This document shows positions 8,391 to 16,688 of a DNA stretch of 40,639 nucleotides, piece after piece (position 1 is the first letter of the stretch; each line of letters begins with the position of its first letter). The notes under the pieces are model-generated. The model was given only the letters and a program-made list of their open reading frames with translations. It searched no databases and was not told the DNA's origin. The stretch is taken from assembly GCA_023440865.1 (NCBI GenBank), contig JAEXRM010000057.1:1-40639 (forward strand), written 5' to 3'. The translations under genes were made by a program, and so were the position numbers. The DNA is from Bacillota bacterium (GTDB taxonomy: Bacteria; Bacillota; Clostridia; DSM-8532).

Positions 8391-8420
8391 ACGAAAGCAA
8401 ACGAAAGCAAAACGAACAAT
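8391..8420 (+). promoter_or_regulatory. Phased direct repeats, probable DeoR-type operator
   Basis: Two exact 10-bp copies of ACGAAAGCAA (8391-8400, 8401-8410) are followed by a degenerate third, AACGAACAAT (8411-8420). They lie just downstream of the predicted chvE transcription start. Ten-bp phasing places all copies on one DNA face, and CGAAA-type direct repeats are typical DeoR-family operators. Further CGAAA elements lie at 8239-8243 and 8254-8258, nearer the deoR promoter. Repression by the adjacent DeoR protein is inferred. Confidence 0.6.
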
Positions 8421-8475
8421 TCGCAATCGCGACCCTCAATAAAAATGAACAATCAGGTCAAACAGGAGGATGAAC

Positions 8476-9648
8476 ATGAAAAAGTCCAGAATTCTGCTCT
8501 GCATGCTCCTCGCCATGGTCCTGGCCCTCGGCTCGCTGCTGACGGCCTGCGGCGGAGCTGCAACCCCGGCCGCGTCCTCTTCCGCCCCGGCGGCCACTTC
8601 CGAATCCGCTTCCGCATCCGCCTCCGCATCCGAATCTTCCTCCGCCGCCCCCGCCGAGAAGTTCAAGATCGGCATCGCAATGCCCACCAAGTCTTCCGCC
8701 CGCTGGATCGCCGATGGCGACAACATGGTCAAGGTGCTGCAGGAGATGGGTTATGAGACCGATCTGCAGTACGCCGAGGACGTCATCGAGAACCAGGTCT
8801 CCCAGATCGAGAACATGATCACCACCGGCGCGGACGCCCTCGTCATCGCGGCCATCGACGGCGAAGCCCTCGGTCAGGTCCTGACGAAGGCCAACGAAGC
8901 CAAGATCCCGGTCATCGCCTACGACCGCCTCATCCGCGGCAGTGAATTCGTCAGCTACTATGCCACCTTCGACAACTTCAAGGTCGGCGTGCAGCAGGCA
9001 ACCACCCTCGTCAAGGGCCTGAAGCTCGACGCGGGCGAAAAGGGTCCGTTCAACATCGAGCTGTTCGCCGGTTCTCCCGACGACAACAACGCCTATTTCT
9101 TCTTCGACGGCGCCATGAGCGTGCTGCAGCCCTACATCGATTCCGGCGTGCTCGTCGTCAAGAGCGGCCAGACCAAGTTCGAACAGGTCGCCACCCTCCG
9201 CTGGGACGGCGCCACCGCCCAGGCCCGCATGGACAACATCCTCACCTCCACCTACTCCAAGGACGTCACCGTTGACGCCGTGCTGAGCCCCTACGACGGC
9301 ATCTCCATCGGCATCATCTCCGCCCTCAAGAGCGCCGGCTACTTCGGCACAGGCAAGAAGCCGCTGGTTTCCGGCCAGGACGCCGAGGTTCCCTCCGTCA
9401 AGTCCATCATCGCCGGCGAGCAGTACTCCACCATCTTCAAGGATACCCGCGAGCTTGCCAAGAAGGCCGCCACCATGGTCGACGCCGTGCTCAAGGGATC
9501 CGAGCCCGAGGTCAACGACACCAAGACCTACGACAACGGCGTGAAGGTCGTTCCCTCCTACCTGCTCGAGCCCATCGCCGTCGACGTGACCAACTACAAG
9601 GACGCGCTCATCGGTTCCGGCTACTACACCGAGGACGACCTCAAGTAA
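8476..9648 (+). CDS. chvE: ChvE-like sugar-binding lipoprotein of a CUT2 ABC transporter
   Basis: A 390-residue binding protein. A lipoprotein signal peptide ends at LLTAC, with the lipidated Cys near residue 25. A Ser/Ala/Glu low-complexity linker of about 35 residues follows, then a periplasmic-binding-protein type I domain with FKIGIAMPTKSSARW, an ITTGADALVIAAIDG segment and VLSPYDGISIGI. These features match ChvE and related multiple-sugar binding proteins. Two in-frame ATGs occur; the one at 8476 is six bases after AGGAGG, while 8470 abuts it, so 8476 is chosen. First gene of the operon with the GguA-like ATPase and GguB-like permease. The exact sugar (galactose, arabinose, xylose or similar) cannot be read from sequence. 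Confidence 0.92.
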   Translation: MKKSRILLCMLLAMVLALGSLLTACGGAATPAASSSAPAATSESASASASASESSSAAPAEKFKIGIAMPTKSSARWIADGDNMVKVLQEMGYETDLQYAEDVIENQVSQIENMITTGADALVIAAIDGEALGQVLTKANEAKIPVIAYDRLIRGSEFVSYYATFDNFKVGVQQATTLVKGLKLDAGEKGPFNIELFAGSPDDNNAYFFFDGAMSVLQPYIDSGVLVVKSGQTKFEQVATLRWDGATAQARMDNILTSTYSKDVTVDAVLSPYDGISIGIISALKSAGYFGTGKKPLVSGQDAEVPSVKSIIAGEQYSTIFKDTRELAKKAATMVDAVLKGSEPEVNDTKTYDNGVKVVPSYLLEPIAVDVTNYKDALIGSGYYTEDDLK

Positions 9649-9702
9649 ATGGGATTCCGAAGGCTCCGGCATCGGGGCCATCCGGTTCAAGCTTTGACTG
9701 AT

Positions 9703-9736
9703 CGAATGGCGGCGGCGGCAAAACCGCCGCCATTCG
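9703..9736 (+). promoter_or_regulatory. Strong hairpin between chvE and gguA
   Basis: CGAATGGCGGCGG and CCGCCGCCATTCG form a perfect 13-bp stem with an 8-base loop (cggcaaaa). No T-run follows, so it is not a standard terminator. In this position it probably protects the 3' end of the binding-protein message or lowers expression of the ATPase and permease, a common arrangement in solute-binding-protein operons. Confidence 0.65.
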
Positions 9737-9761
9737 ACGGTTTTCGAAGGAGTGCGGAGTC

Positions 9762-11300
9762 ATGCCGAAAACCCTATTGGAAATGCGCAACATCACCAAG
9801 GTCTTCCCCGGTGTCAAGGCGCTCTCCGACGTCTCGTTCGAGATCAAGGAGGGAGAAATCCACGCGCTGGTCGGCGAGAACGGCGCCGGCAAATCGACAC
9901 TCATGAAGGTGCTCAGCGGCGTCTATCCGTATGGCACCTATGAAGGCCAGATTCTCTACGACGGCGCGGAATGCCAGTTCAAGGACATCAAGCAGAGCGA
10001 GGAGAAGGGCATCGTCATCATCCATCAGGAGCTCGCCCTGGTTCCTTACCTGTCGATCGCCGAAAACATCTTCTTGGGCAATGAAACCGCCAAGCGGGGC
10101 ATCATCGACTGGCACGCGACCAACGCGGAGGCCCGGCGCCTGCTCAAGACCGTGGGACTGGACGAGAACCCCAGCACGCTGGTCAAGGACATCGGCGTGG
10201 GCAAGCAGCAGCTCGTCGAAATCGCCAAGGCGCTGTCGAAGGATGTCAAGATCCTCATCCTCGACGAGCCCCCCGCCGCACTCAACGAGAACGACAGCCA
10301 GAATCTGCTCAAGCTGCTGGTCGAACTGAAATCCCACGGCATCTATTCGGTGCTGATCTCACACAAGCTCAACGAGGTCGTCCAGGTCGCAAACGTGATC
10401 ACGATCCTCCGTGACGGCGCGGTCATCGAGACGCTCAACGTCCAGGAGGACGACATCAGCGAGGACCGCATCATCAAGGGCATGGTCGGACGCGACATGA
10501 CGCACCGCTTCCCGGCACGCACGCCGAAAATCGGCAGGACGATCTTCGAGGTGAAGGACTGGACGGCGTACCACCCGCTCAACGATGAGCGGAAAATCAG
10601 CAACAACGTCTCCTTCCATGTGCGCGAAGGCGAAATCGTCGGCATTGCCGGACTCATGGGCGCGGGCCGCACGGAGCTGGTCATGGGCATATTCGGCCAT
10701 TCCTACGGCAAGCGCATCACCGGCAAGGTGTTCAAGCACGACAAGCTCATCGACACCAGCTCCGTCGACAAGGCGATCGCCAACGGCATCGCCTACGTGT
10801 CCGAGGACCGCAAGCAGTACGGACTGGTCCTGAACAACGACATCAAGTTCAATGTCACGCTCGCCAACCTCGAGGACGTTTCCCGGAACGGGGTGCTCGA
10901 CGACAGCAAGGAATCGCATGTCGCGCACGACTACTGCCGCCGGTTTTCCATCAAGACGCCCGGCATCGCCCAAAAGGCCGTCAACCTCAGCGGTGGCAAC
11001 CAGCAAAAGGTGGTACTGAGCAAATGGGTGTTCACCCAGCCCGACCTGCTGATTCTGGACGAACCGACCCGCGGCATCGACGTGGGCGCCAAGTATGAAA
11101 TCTACGGCATCATCAACGAACTGGCGGACGCCGGAAAGGCCGTCGTTTTCATTTCATCCGAAATGCCCGAGATTCTGGGCATGTGCGACCGCATCTATGT
11201 CATGGACGAAGGCAGGATGTGCGCCGAACTGACACGGGAAGAGGCATCACAGGAAGTCATCATGAAAGCGATCCTGAACAGCCGCGGGAGGGAAAAGTAA
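9762..11300 (+). CDS. gguA: Multiple-sugar ABC transporter ATPase (GguA/MmsA-like)
   Basis: A 512-residue ATPase with two nucleotide-binding domains. NBD1 has GENGAGKS (38-45), HQELALVPYLSIAENIFLG, a weak signature IGVGKQQLVEIAKAL and Walker B ILILDEPPAAL. NBD2 has GLMGAGRTE, LSGGNQQKV and LILDEPTRGIDVGAK. Length and motifs match GguA/XylG-type ATPases working with ChvE and GguB. In NBD1 the D-E-P-T usual after Walker B reads D-E-P-P (residues 168-171). The ribosome binding site is AAGGAG nine bases before ATG. It lies 113 bp after the binding-protein gene, beyond a strong hairpin, and its stop directly abuts the permease start. Confidence 0.94.
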   Translation: MPKTLLEMRNITKVFPGVKALSDVSFEIKEGEIHALVGENGAGKSTLMKVLSGVYPYGTYEGQILYDGAECQFKDIKQSEEKGIVIIHQELALVPYLSIAENIFLGNETAKRGIIDWHATNAEARRLLKTVGLDENPSTLVKDIGVGKQQLVEIAKALSKDVKILILDEPPAALNENDSQNLLKLLVELKSHGIYSVLISHKLNEVVQVANVITILRDGAVIETLNVQEDDISEDRIIKGMVGRDMTHRFPARTPKIGRTIFEVKDWTAYHPLNDERKISNNVSFHVREGEIVGIAGLMGAGRTELVMGIFGHSYGKRITGKVFKHDKLIDTSSVDKAIANGIAYVSEDRKQYGLVLNNDIKFNVTLANLEDVSRNGVLDDSKESHVAHDYCRRFSIKTPGIAQKAVNLSGGNQQKVVLSKWVFTQPDLLILDEPTRGIDVGAKYEIYGIINELADAGKAVVFISSEMPEILGMCDRIYVMDEGRMCAELTREEASQEVIMKAILNSRGREK

Positions 11301-12467
11301 ATGGAGCGACTGACCAAGCAGCTCTCACAGAACGTCAAGCAGTACGCCATGTATGTGGCGCTGTTCGTCATCATCATCTTCTTCGAGATCACGACCAAGG
11401 GCGTGCTGCTGCAGCCGCAGAACGTCACCAACCTCATCCTGCAGAACTCCTACGTGCTGGTGCTCGCCATCGGCATGATGTTCGTCATCATCACCGGATA
11501 CGTCGACCTGTCGGTCGGCTCCATCGTCGCCATCGTCGGTGCGGTGGCCGGCTACCTGACGGTGCAGCTGAAGATGGACGCCATCCCGACGATTCTGATC
11601 GTCCTGGTGGCCGGCGTGCTCATCGGCATGTTCCACGGCCTCTTCATCGCCTACCTGCGCATCCCCCCCTTCATCACAACCCTGGCCGGCATGCTGCTGT
11701 TCCGCGGCCTGACCATGGTCATCCTGAACGGCCGGACGATGGCGCCCTTCCCCAAGCTCTACGAAAACATCTCCAACGGCTACATCCCCGACCTGTTCGG
11801 CGGCACCTCCGGCTTGAACATCCTGACGCTTGTTCTCACGGCCCTGCTGATCGTGCTGATGGCCTTCAGCGTTCTCCGCAAGCGCGCGCAGCTGCAGAAG
11901 TACGACATCCAGCAGAACGGCTGGGGCGTCGACATCATCAAGATCGTCATCGCGGCGCTGCTCATCGGCTTCGTCGGATACTCGCTCGCCGCCTACAAGG
12001 GAGTGCCGAACGTGCTCATCCTCATCGCCGCGCTGTTCGTCATCTACAACTTCATCGCGGAGCGCACCGTCATCGGCCGCCGCGTGTATGCCCTCGGCGG
12101 CAACGAGAAGGCGGCCCGCCTCTCCGGCATCAAGACCAAGTGGATGATGTTCGTCGTCTACACGAACATGGGCCTGCTGGCCGCCATCGCCGGCATCGTG
12201 TTCTCCGCCCGCCTCAATGCCGCCACGCCGAAAGCCGGCAACGGCTTCGAGCTGGACGCCATCGCCGCCTGCTTCATCGGCGGCGCTTCGGCGGCCGGCG
12301 GCGTCGGCACCGTGATGGGCGCCATCATCGGCGCGTTGGTCATGGGCGTCATCAACAACGGCATGTCCATCCTCGGCATCGGCATCGACTGGCAGCAGGC
12401 CATCAAGGGCTGCGTCCTGCTGGGCGCCGTCGCCTTCGACGTGCTGAGCAAGCAGCAGAAGGAATAA
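11301..12467 (+). CDS. gguB: Sugar ABC transporter permease (GguB/MmsB-like)
   Basis: A 388-residue integral membrane protein with about ten hydrophobic segments. The first is near residues 16-33, after a short positively charged N terminus. The family core GYVDLSVGSIVAIVGAVAG and the conserved RTVIGRRVYALGGNEKAARLSGI loop, which contacts the ATPase, identify a CUT2 permease of the GguB/XylH type. The ATG follows the gguA TAA without a gap and has GGGAGGG just upstream. A strong rho-independent terminator starts 20 bp after the stop, so this closes the uptake operon. Confidence 0.94.
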   Translation: MERLTKQLSQNVKQYAMYVALFVIIIFFEITTKGVLLQPQNVTNLILQNSYVLVLAIGMMFVIITGYVDLSVGSIVAIVGAVAGYLTVQLKMDAIPTILIVLVAGVLIGMFHGLFIAYLRIPPFITTLAGMLLFRGLTMVILNGRTMAPFPKLYENISNGYIPDLFGGTSGLNILTLVLTALLIVLMAFSVLRKRAQLQKYDIQQNGWGVDIIKIVIAALLIGFVGYSLAAYKGVPNVLILIAALFVIYNFIAERTVIGRRVYALGGNEKAARLSGIKTKWMMFVVYTNMGLLAAIAGIVFSARLNAATPKAGNGFELDAIAACFIGGASAAGGVGTVMGAIIGALVMGVINNGMSILGIGIDWQQAIKGCVLLGAVAFDVLSKQQKE

Positions 12468-12486
12468 CCCCGGGAACCGTTGTTTG

Positions 12487-12520
12487 GGGGGTGGACTGGA
12501 TAACCGGTCCACCCCCTTTT
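12487..12520 (+). terminator. Rho-independent terminator of the chvE-gguAB operon
   Basis: GGGGGTGGACTGG and CCGGTCCACCCCC pair as a 13-bp stem (one G-U wobble) with loop ATAA, followed by TTTTGTGTGT. Confidence 0.9.
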
Positions 12521-12556
12521 GTGTGTCGGATCGTGTCGGCCATTGGCACATTCAGG

Positions 12557-12585
12557 TTGCCTGCCGACCGAAGCATCGGTATGAT
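12557..12585 (+). promoter_or_regulatory. Promoter of the sugar isomerase-like gene
   Basis: TTGCCT, 17-bp spacer, TATGAT (12580-12585). It lies after the transporter terminator and gives the downstream gene its own transcript with a leader of about 70 bases. Confidence 0.65.
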
Positions 12586-12661
12586 GGGGCTGTATCACGC
12601 AACGGGCAGCATGCATCGTCATCATGCAGACGATTCAGCCATCCATCGGGAGGATATCAAC

Positions 12662-13525
12662 ATGAAAATCGGCGTTCTGGTCGACTCATTCAAGCTGGGC
12701 GTGCGCGACGGCATCCGCAAGGCACGCGAGCTCGGCGCCGAAGGCGTGCAACTGTACGCCGTGGAAGGTGAAATGGCACCGGAGAATCTCGTCGGATCGC
12801 AGCGCAAGGAACTGCTTGCCTACATCCGCGACGAAGGCATGTGCGTGACGGCCATCTGTGGCGATCCTGGCGGACACGGGTTCGCCGACGCAGCACACAA
12901 CCCGGCACGCATCGAGCGCAGCAAGCGCATTTTGGAACTGGCGACCGACCTGGGCTGCCAGGTGGTCACCACGCACATCGGCGTCATCCCCGCCGATCCC
13001 GCCCACCCGCGCTACCACATCATGCAGGACGCCTGCGCGACGCTGGGCCGGTTCGGCGAGCGGATCGGCGCGAAGTTCGCCATCGAAACGGGTCCCGAGA
13101 CCGCCCGCGTGCTGCGTGGTTTTCTCGACGGCCTCGGCACGAGGCATTTCGGTGTCAACCTCGATCCGGCCAATTTCGTGATGGTCACAGACCAGGATCC
13201 TGTTGAGGCCGTGGAGATCCTCAAGCCATGGATCCTCCATACCCACGCCAAGGATGGCATCATGCTGCAAAAGACCGATCCGGAGGTCATCTACCGCTTC
13301 TTTGCAGAAGGTGGCATCGAAGACATGCGCATGGCGGACTACTTCCTTGAAACGCCTCTCGGCGGGGGAAAGGTGGACTTCCCTGCCTATCTTGCGGCAC
13401 TGAGGGACATCGGGTACGACGGCTGGCTGACCATCGAACGGGAATGCGGTGCCGACCCGGCAGCGGACATCGGGTTGGCGGTTCGGTTCCTCAAGGAAAA
13501 GCTGGCCGGGCTTCCGCAGGGATGA
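12662..13525 (+). CDS. Sugar phosphate isomerase/epimerase-like TIM-barrel protein
   Basis: A 287-residue protein of the xylose isomerase-like TIM-barrel superfamily (AP endonuclease 2 fold). It begins MKIGVLVDSFKLGVRDGI and carries likely metal-binding segments: TTHIGVIP, FAIETGPE, NLDPANFVM, ILHTHAKDG and the closing WLTIERECG. The Glu, Asp, His and Glu at these positions are the usual metal ligands. The frame is open far upstream, but GGGAGG eight bases before the ATG at 12662 fixes the start. Placement beside a sugar transporter suggests a role in catabolising the imported sugar; the substrate is unknown. The stop is one base from the stop of the convergent HD-GYP gene. Confidence 0.9.
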   Translation: MKIGVLVDSFKLGVRDGIRKARELGAEGVQLYAVEGEMAPENLVGSQRKELLAYIRDEGMCVTAICGDPGGHGFADAAHNPARIERSKRILELATDLGCQVVTTHIGVIPADPAHPRYHIMQDACATLGRFGERIGAKFAIETGPETARVLRGFLDGLGTRHFGVNLDPANFVMVTDQDPVEAVEILKPWILHTHAKDGIMLQKTDPEVIYRFFAEGGIEDMRMADYFLETPLGGGKVDFPAYLAALRDIGYDGWLTIERECGADPAADIGLAVRFLKEKLAGLPQG

Positions 13526-13526
13526 G

Positions 13527-14615
13527 TCAGATCTCCCAGATCGACGCGATCCGGTTGTCGCCCGGCACTCCGAGATCCACTTCATGGTGCTGCTTGAGCA
13601 GATGACCCTCGCGGTCGATGACAACCCGGACAACCGGCCGATGGGGATGGTTGAGATTCTGACGGGCGACAAGCCCCTTTTCTCCACTGTGCAGGACGAC
13701 GGCCGTCCCGACTGGATAATGGGCCATGTGGCGGATGAACACATCCGTCACGGCCCGGTCGAAGTGCGCGCCCGCCTTGGAGGCAATATAGTCGAGCGCC
13801 TTGCCGGGGTCTTCCTTCTCGCGGTAGATCCGGTCGGAGGTGAGTGCGTCATACACGTCGGCCACCGCCACAATGCGGGCGGTCAGAGGAATGGCGTTGC
13901 CCGAAAGACCCTTTGGATAACCGCTGCCATCCATGCGTTCATGATGCCCCAGCGCGATGTCCGATGCCGCAGGACTGACGCCCTTGATGCTGCGCACCAG
14001 CTCGTGTCCATACGCCGCATGTCGCTTGACCTGCTCGAACTCGTCCGGTGATAGGCCGCCCGGCTTCTGAAGGATTGCTTCGTCTACCAGCAGCTTGCCG
14101 ACATCATGCAGCAGCGCGCCTGTACCAAGCTCACGCAGCGCCTCGTTTCGAATGCCCATGCCGATACCGACAATCATCGCATATACAGACACATTCACGC
14201 TGTGGGAGAACGTATACTCGTCAATGGAACGAATGTCCGCCAGGTGATGCAGGATGTCGCCGGATGCAAGGATTTGCTCGAGCAGACGCTCCACCAGTTC
14301 GGTCACGCGCTGTCCGTCGATGCCGGCTTTGAGGGAAGGCAGCGACATGATCTGCCTGACATGCCCCTTGACCTGCGTGAGCACCTCGTGCCGCACGGTT
14401 TCATCCGCAACGAGTCCTCCCGACCGGTCATCCTCGATGTACAAATCACGTATGCCGTTCTGTCTCAGTTTTCCAATCTGCTCCGCCGTCAAGGCGACGC
14501 CTTCTGACAACAACAGGACGCCGTCGATGGAATGGATGGTCCGACCGACCACCATGCCCGGCGTCGCCCTGTCAAGGCTGATCCTGCGCAATGAATATCC
14601 CCCCGGATTCTGCAT
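13527..14615 (-). CDS. HD-GYP domain protein, probable cyclic-di-GMP phosphodiesterase
   Basis: A 362-residue cytoplasmic protein. The N-terminal 120 residues form a small domain with SIDGVLLLSEGVALTAEQI, as seen ahead of many HD-GYP domains. The HD-GYP domain contains LLHDVGK (HD at 170-171), KPGGLSPDEFEQVKRHA and GHHERMDGSGYPKGL (about 223-237), the full signature of the family. These enzymes hydrolyse cyclic di-GMP. No receiver or membrane domain is present, so the signal input is unclear. It is a single-gene unit with its own promoter, convergent with the isomerase gene with one base between the stops. The ribosome binding site is weak. Confidence 0.93.
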   Translation of the reverse strand: MQNPGGYSLRRISLDRATPGMVVGRTIHSIDGVLLLSEGVALTAEQIGKLRQNGIRDLYIEDDRSGGLVADETVRHEVLTQVKGHVRQIMSLPSLKAGIDGQRVTELVERLLEQILASGDILHHLADIRSIDEYTFSHSVNVSVYAMIVGIGMGIRNEALRELGTGALLHDVGKLLVDEAILQKPGGLSPDEFEQVKRHAAYGHELVRSIKGVSPAASDIALGHHERMDGSGYPKGLSGNAIPLTARIVAVADVYDALTSDRIYREKEDPGKALDYIASKAGAHFDRAVTDVFIRHMAHYPVGTAVVLHSGEKGLVARQNLNHPHRPVVRVVIDREGHLLKQHHEVDLGVPGDNRIASIWEI

Positions 14616-14658
14616 CGGCCTGTTATGACTGTGGCTGCTGTGTGCATGACCGATCTAC

Positions 14659-14688
14659 ATCATACCATGCGGAAGGGCACGGCGACAA
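14659..14688 (-). promoter_or_regulatory. Promoter of the HD-GYP gene
   Basis: On the minus strand TTGTCG (14688-14683), an 18-bp spacer and TATGAT (14664-14659). It lies about 45 bases before the start codon. Confidence 0.55.
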
Positions 14689-14723
14689 TGAACAACCGTT
14701 GCAAGGCTGTCCATCACCACGTT

Positions 14724-16466
14724 TCACGCCATGCCAAGCATTGGTTTGACGACAGACAGCACACCGGCGCGCAGCGCCGCCAGGGCAGCCCGCATCTGCT
14801 GTTCAGTCGCGGCCGACACCCCGTAGTAGATCTTGATCTTGGGCTCGGTTCCCGACGGTCGGACGCAAAACCAGTCGCCGGATGCCATCTCGTAGTACAG
14901 GACGTTCGACGGCGGCAGCGTGATGGGCTTCTGTCCGCATCCTTCGGCATAACAGGTGGTCACCTGCAGCTGGTAGTCGCGGCAGGCGGCGACGGCATGT
15001 CCGCCGAAGGACCGTGGCGCTTCGCGACGCAGGGCATCCATGGTGCGGTTGATGGTATCAAGGCCGTCCTTGCCCTTGAGCGTGAACGCATCGATGTCCT
15101 CGACCGTGTAGCCGTACTGGCGGTAAATGTCCTGCAGCGCGTCGTAAAGGGTCTTTCCCTGCGCACGGTGGAACAGGTACATCTCGGCGATGAGCATGGC
15201 CGCGACCACGGCATCCTTGTCGCGCGCGTGTGTGCCCGCGAGGTATCCGTAGCTTTCCTCGTACCCGAACAGGTATTTCTTCAATCCCGTGTCGTCGAGG
15301 TTGCGGATCTGCTCGCCGATGAACTTGAAGCCGGTCAGCACCTCCATCAGTTCGACGCCGTATCGCGCCGCGATCTTGCGCGACAGCTCCGTCGTGACGA
15401 TGGTCTTGACGACGAATCCGTTCGCGGGCAGGGTGCCGCGCGCCTGCTTCTGCGAGAGGATGTATTCCAGCAGCAGACAGCCGGTCTGGTTGCCGGTGAG
15501 CGTGACATACTCGCCCGCCGTGTTGCGGACGACCACACCGACGCGGTCCGCATCGGGATCCGTGCCGACGATGAGGTCCACGTCCTCCTTGCGGGCCAGC
15601 TCGATGGCCAGCGCGAATGCGGCCTTCTCCTCGGGATTCGGGGACTTGACGGTCGTGAAGGCGGCGTCGGGCTTCTCCTGCTCCGGAACGACGATCACGT
15701 GCTCGAAGCCGATTTCGGAGAGAATGCGGCGCACGGGTACGTTGCCGGTTCCGTGCAGGGGCGTGTAGACGATGCGTCCGGACTTGCCCTCGCGGCGCAC
15801 CATGTCCGGATTGACGAGCACGGTCTTGAGCTGGGCCATGTAGGCATCGTCGATTTCCGGCCCGATGATGGCCAGCAGATCGTCCTCGAGCGCCTGCCGG
15901 CGGGTGAGGACGGGAATGGCGGAAAGGTCGGTCACGGCGTTGACCTCCTCGATCACCTCGTCGGATTCCTTCGGAGGCAGCTGGCAGCCGTCGTCGCTGT
16001 AAGCCTTGAACCCGTTGTACTCCTTGGGATTGTGGCTGGCCGTGATGACCACGCCGGCGGCGCAGCCGAGATGCCGGACGGCGAATGACAGCTCGGGCGT
16101 CGGACGCAACGATTCGAACAGGAACGCGCGCACGCCGTTGCCGGCGAGCACGAGGGCGGTTTCCTCCGCGAATTCGGGAGACATGTTCCGCGAGTCGTAG
16201 GCGATGGCCACCCCGCGGGAACCCATGTTCCGCTTGATCAGGAAGCTGGCCAGCCCCTGTGCCGCCTTGCGGATGGTGTACCGGTTCATGCGGTTCGTGC
16301 CCGCGCCGATGACGCCGCGCATGCCGCCCGTACCGAACTCGAGATCGCGATAGAAGCGATCCTCGATCTCTTTTTCGTTGTCGGCGATGGCCCTCAGTTC
16401 GGCCTTGGTCCCCTCATCAAAGCAGGCATCCGAAAGCCACTGCTCATATCGCTGCCGGTAATTCAT
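14724..16466 (-). CDS. pgcA: Phosphoglucomutase/phosphomannomutase (alpha-D-phosphohexomutase)
   Basis: A 580-residue cytoplasmic mutase interconverting glucose 1-phosphate and glucose 6-phosphate, linking glycolysis to polysaccharide precursors. The phosphoserine loop TASHNPKEYNG is near residues 142-152, the Mg-binding loop DPDADR is in the middle and the phosphate-binding RPSGTEPKIK is near the C terminus; all three are intact. Several ATGs occur at the 5' end. The one at 16466 (MNYRQRYEQWL) is placed seven bases after GGGGGA and matches family length (565-580), so it is preferred over the frame opening at 16571. No clear promoter was seen in the 220 bp upstream, which holds an overlapping 8-bp inverted repeat at 16603-16634. 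Confidence 0.93.
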   Translation of the reverse strand: MNYRQRYEQWLSDACFDEGTKAELRAIADNEKEIEDRFYRDLEFGTGGMRGVIGAGTNRMNRYTIRKAAQGLASFLIKRNMGSRGVAIAYDSRNMSPEFAEETALVLAGNGVRAFLFESLRPTPELSFAVRHLGCAAGVVITASHNPKEYNGFKAYSDDGCQLPPKESDEVIEEVNAVTDLSAIPVLTRRQALEDDLLAIIGPEIDDAYMAQLKTVLVNPDMVRREGKSGRIVYTPLHGTGNVPVRRILSEIGFEHVIVVPEQEKPDAAFTTVKSPNPEEKAAFALAIELARKEDVDLIVGTDPDADRVGVVVRNTAGEYVTLTGNQTGCLLLEYILSQKQARGTLPANGFVVKTIVTTELSRKIAARYGVELMEVLTGFKFIGEQIRNLDDTGLKKYLFGYEESYGYLAGTHARDKDAVVAAMLIAEMYLFHRAQGKTLYDALQDIYRQYGYTVEDIDAFTLKGKDGLDTINRTMDALRREAPRSFGGHAVAACRDYQLQVTTCYAEGCGQKPITLPPSNVLYYEMASGDWFCVRPSGTEPKIKIYYGVSAATEQQMRAALAALRAGVLSVVKPMLGMA

Positions 16467-16688
16467 GCGCATATCCCCCATCTTCATCTGAATGCCGCCG
16501 GATCTGGCGCTGCCGCCAAGCCGGGTGTCTCCACAAGGCCGCGGGCCCGCAGACCCATCATGCCGCATCACAATCGTTTTCTACCCGTTTTCCCGCGGAT
16601 TTCACGGCACTGCGTACGGAAGTTCCGTGCCGTGGGACATCCGCTTCCTGTGAGTCATTCATCAACCGCATCACCCGAGGCTCCACCC

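Noticed and set aside
8298..8756. Small plus ORF overlapping the chvE leader and signal peptide
   Set aside because: It runs out of frame through the binding-protein gene and has low-complexity Arg-rich sequence typical of shadow frames.
11183..12661. Upstream part of a long plus frame that continues into the sugar isomerase-like gene
   Set aside because: It runs out of frame through gguA and gguB and is not protein-like. The isomerase has its own ribosome binding site at 12662.
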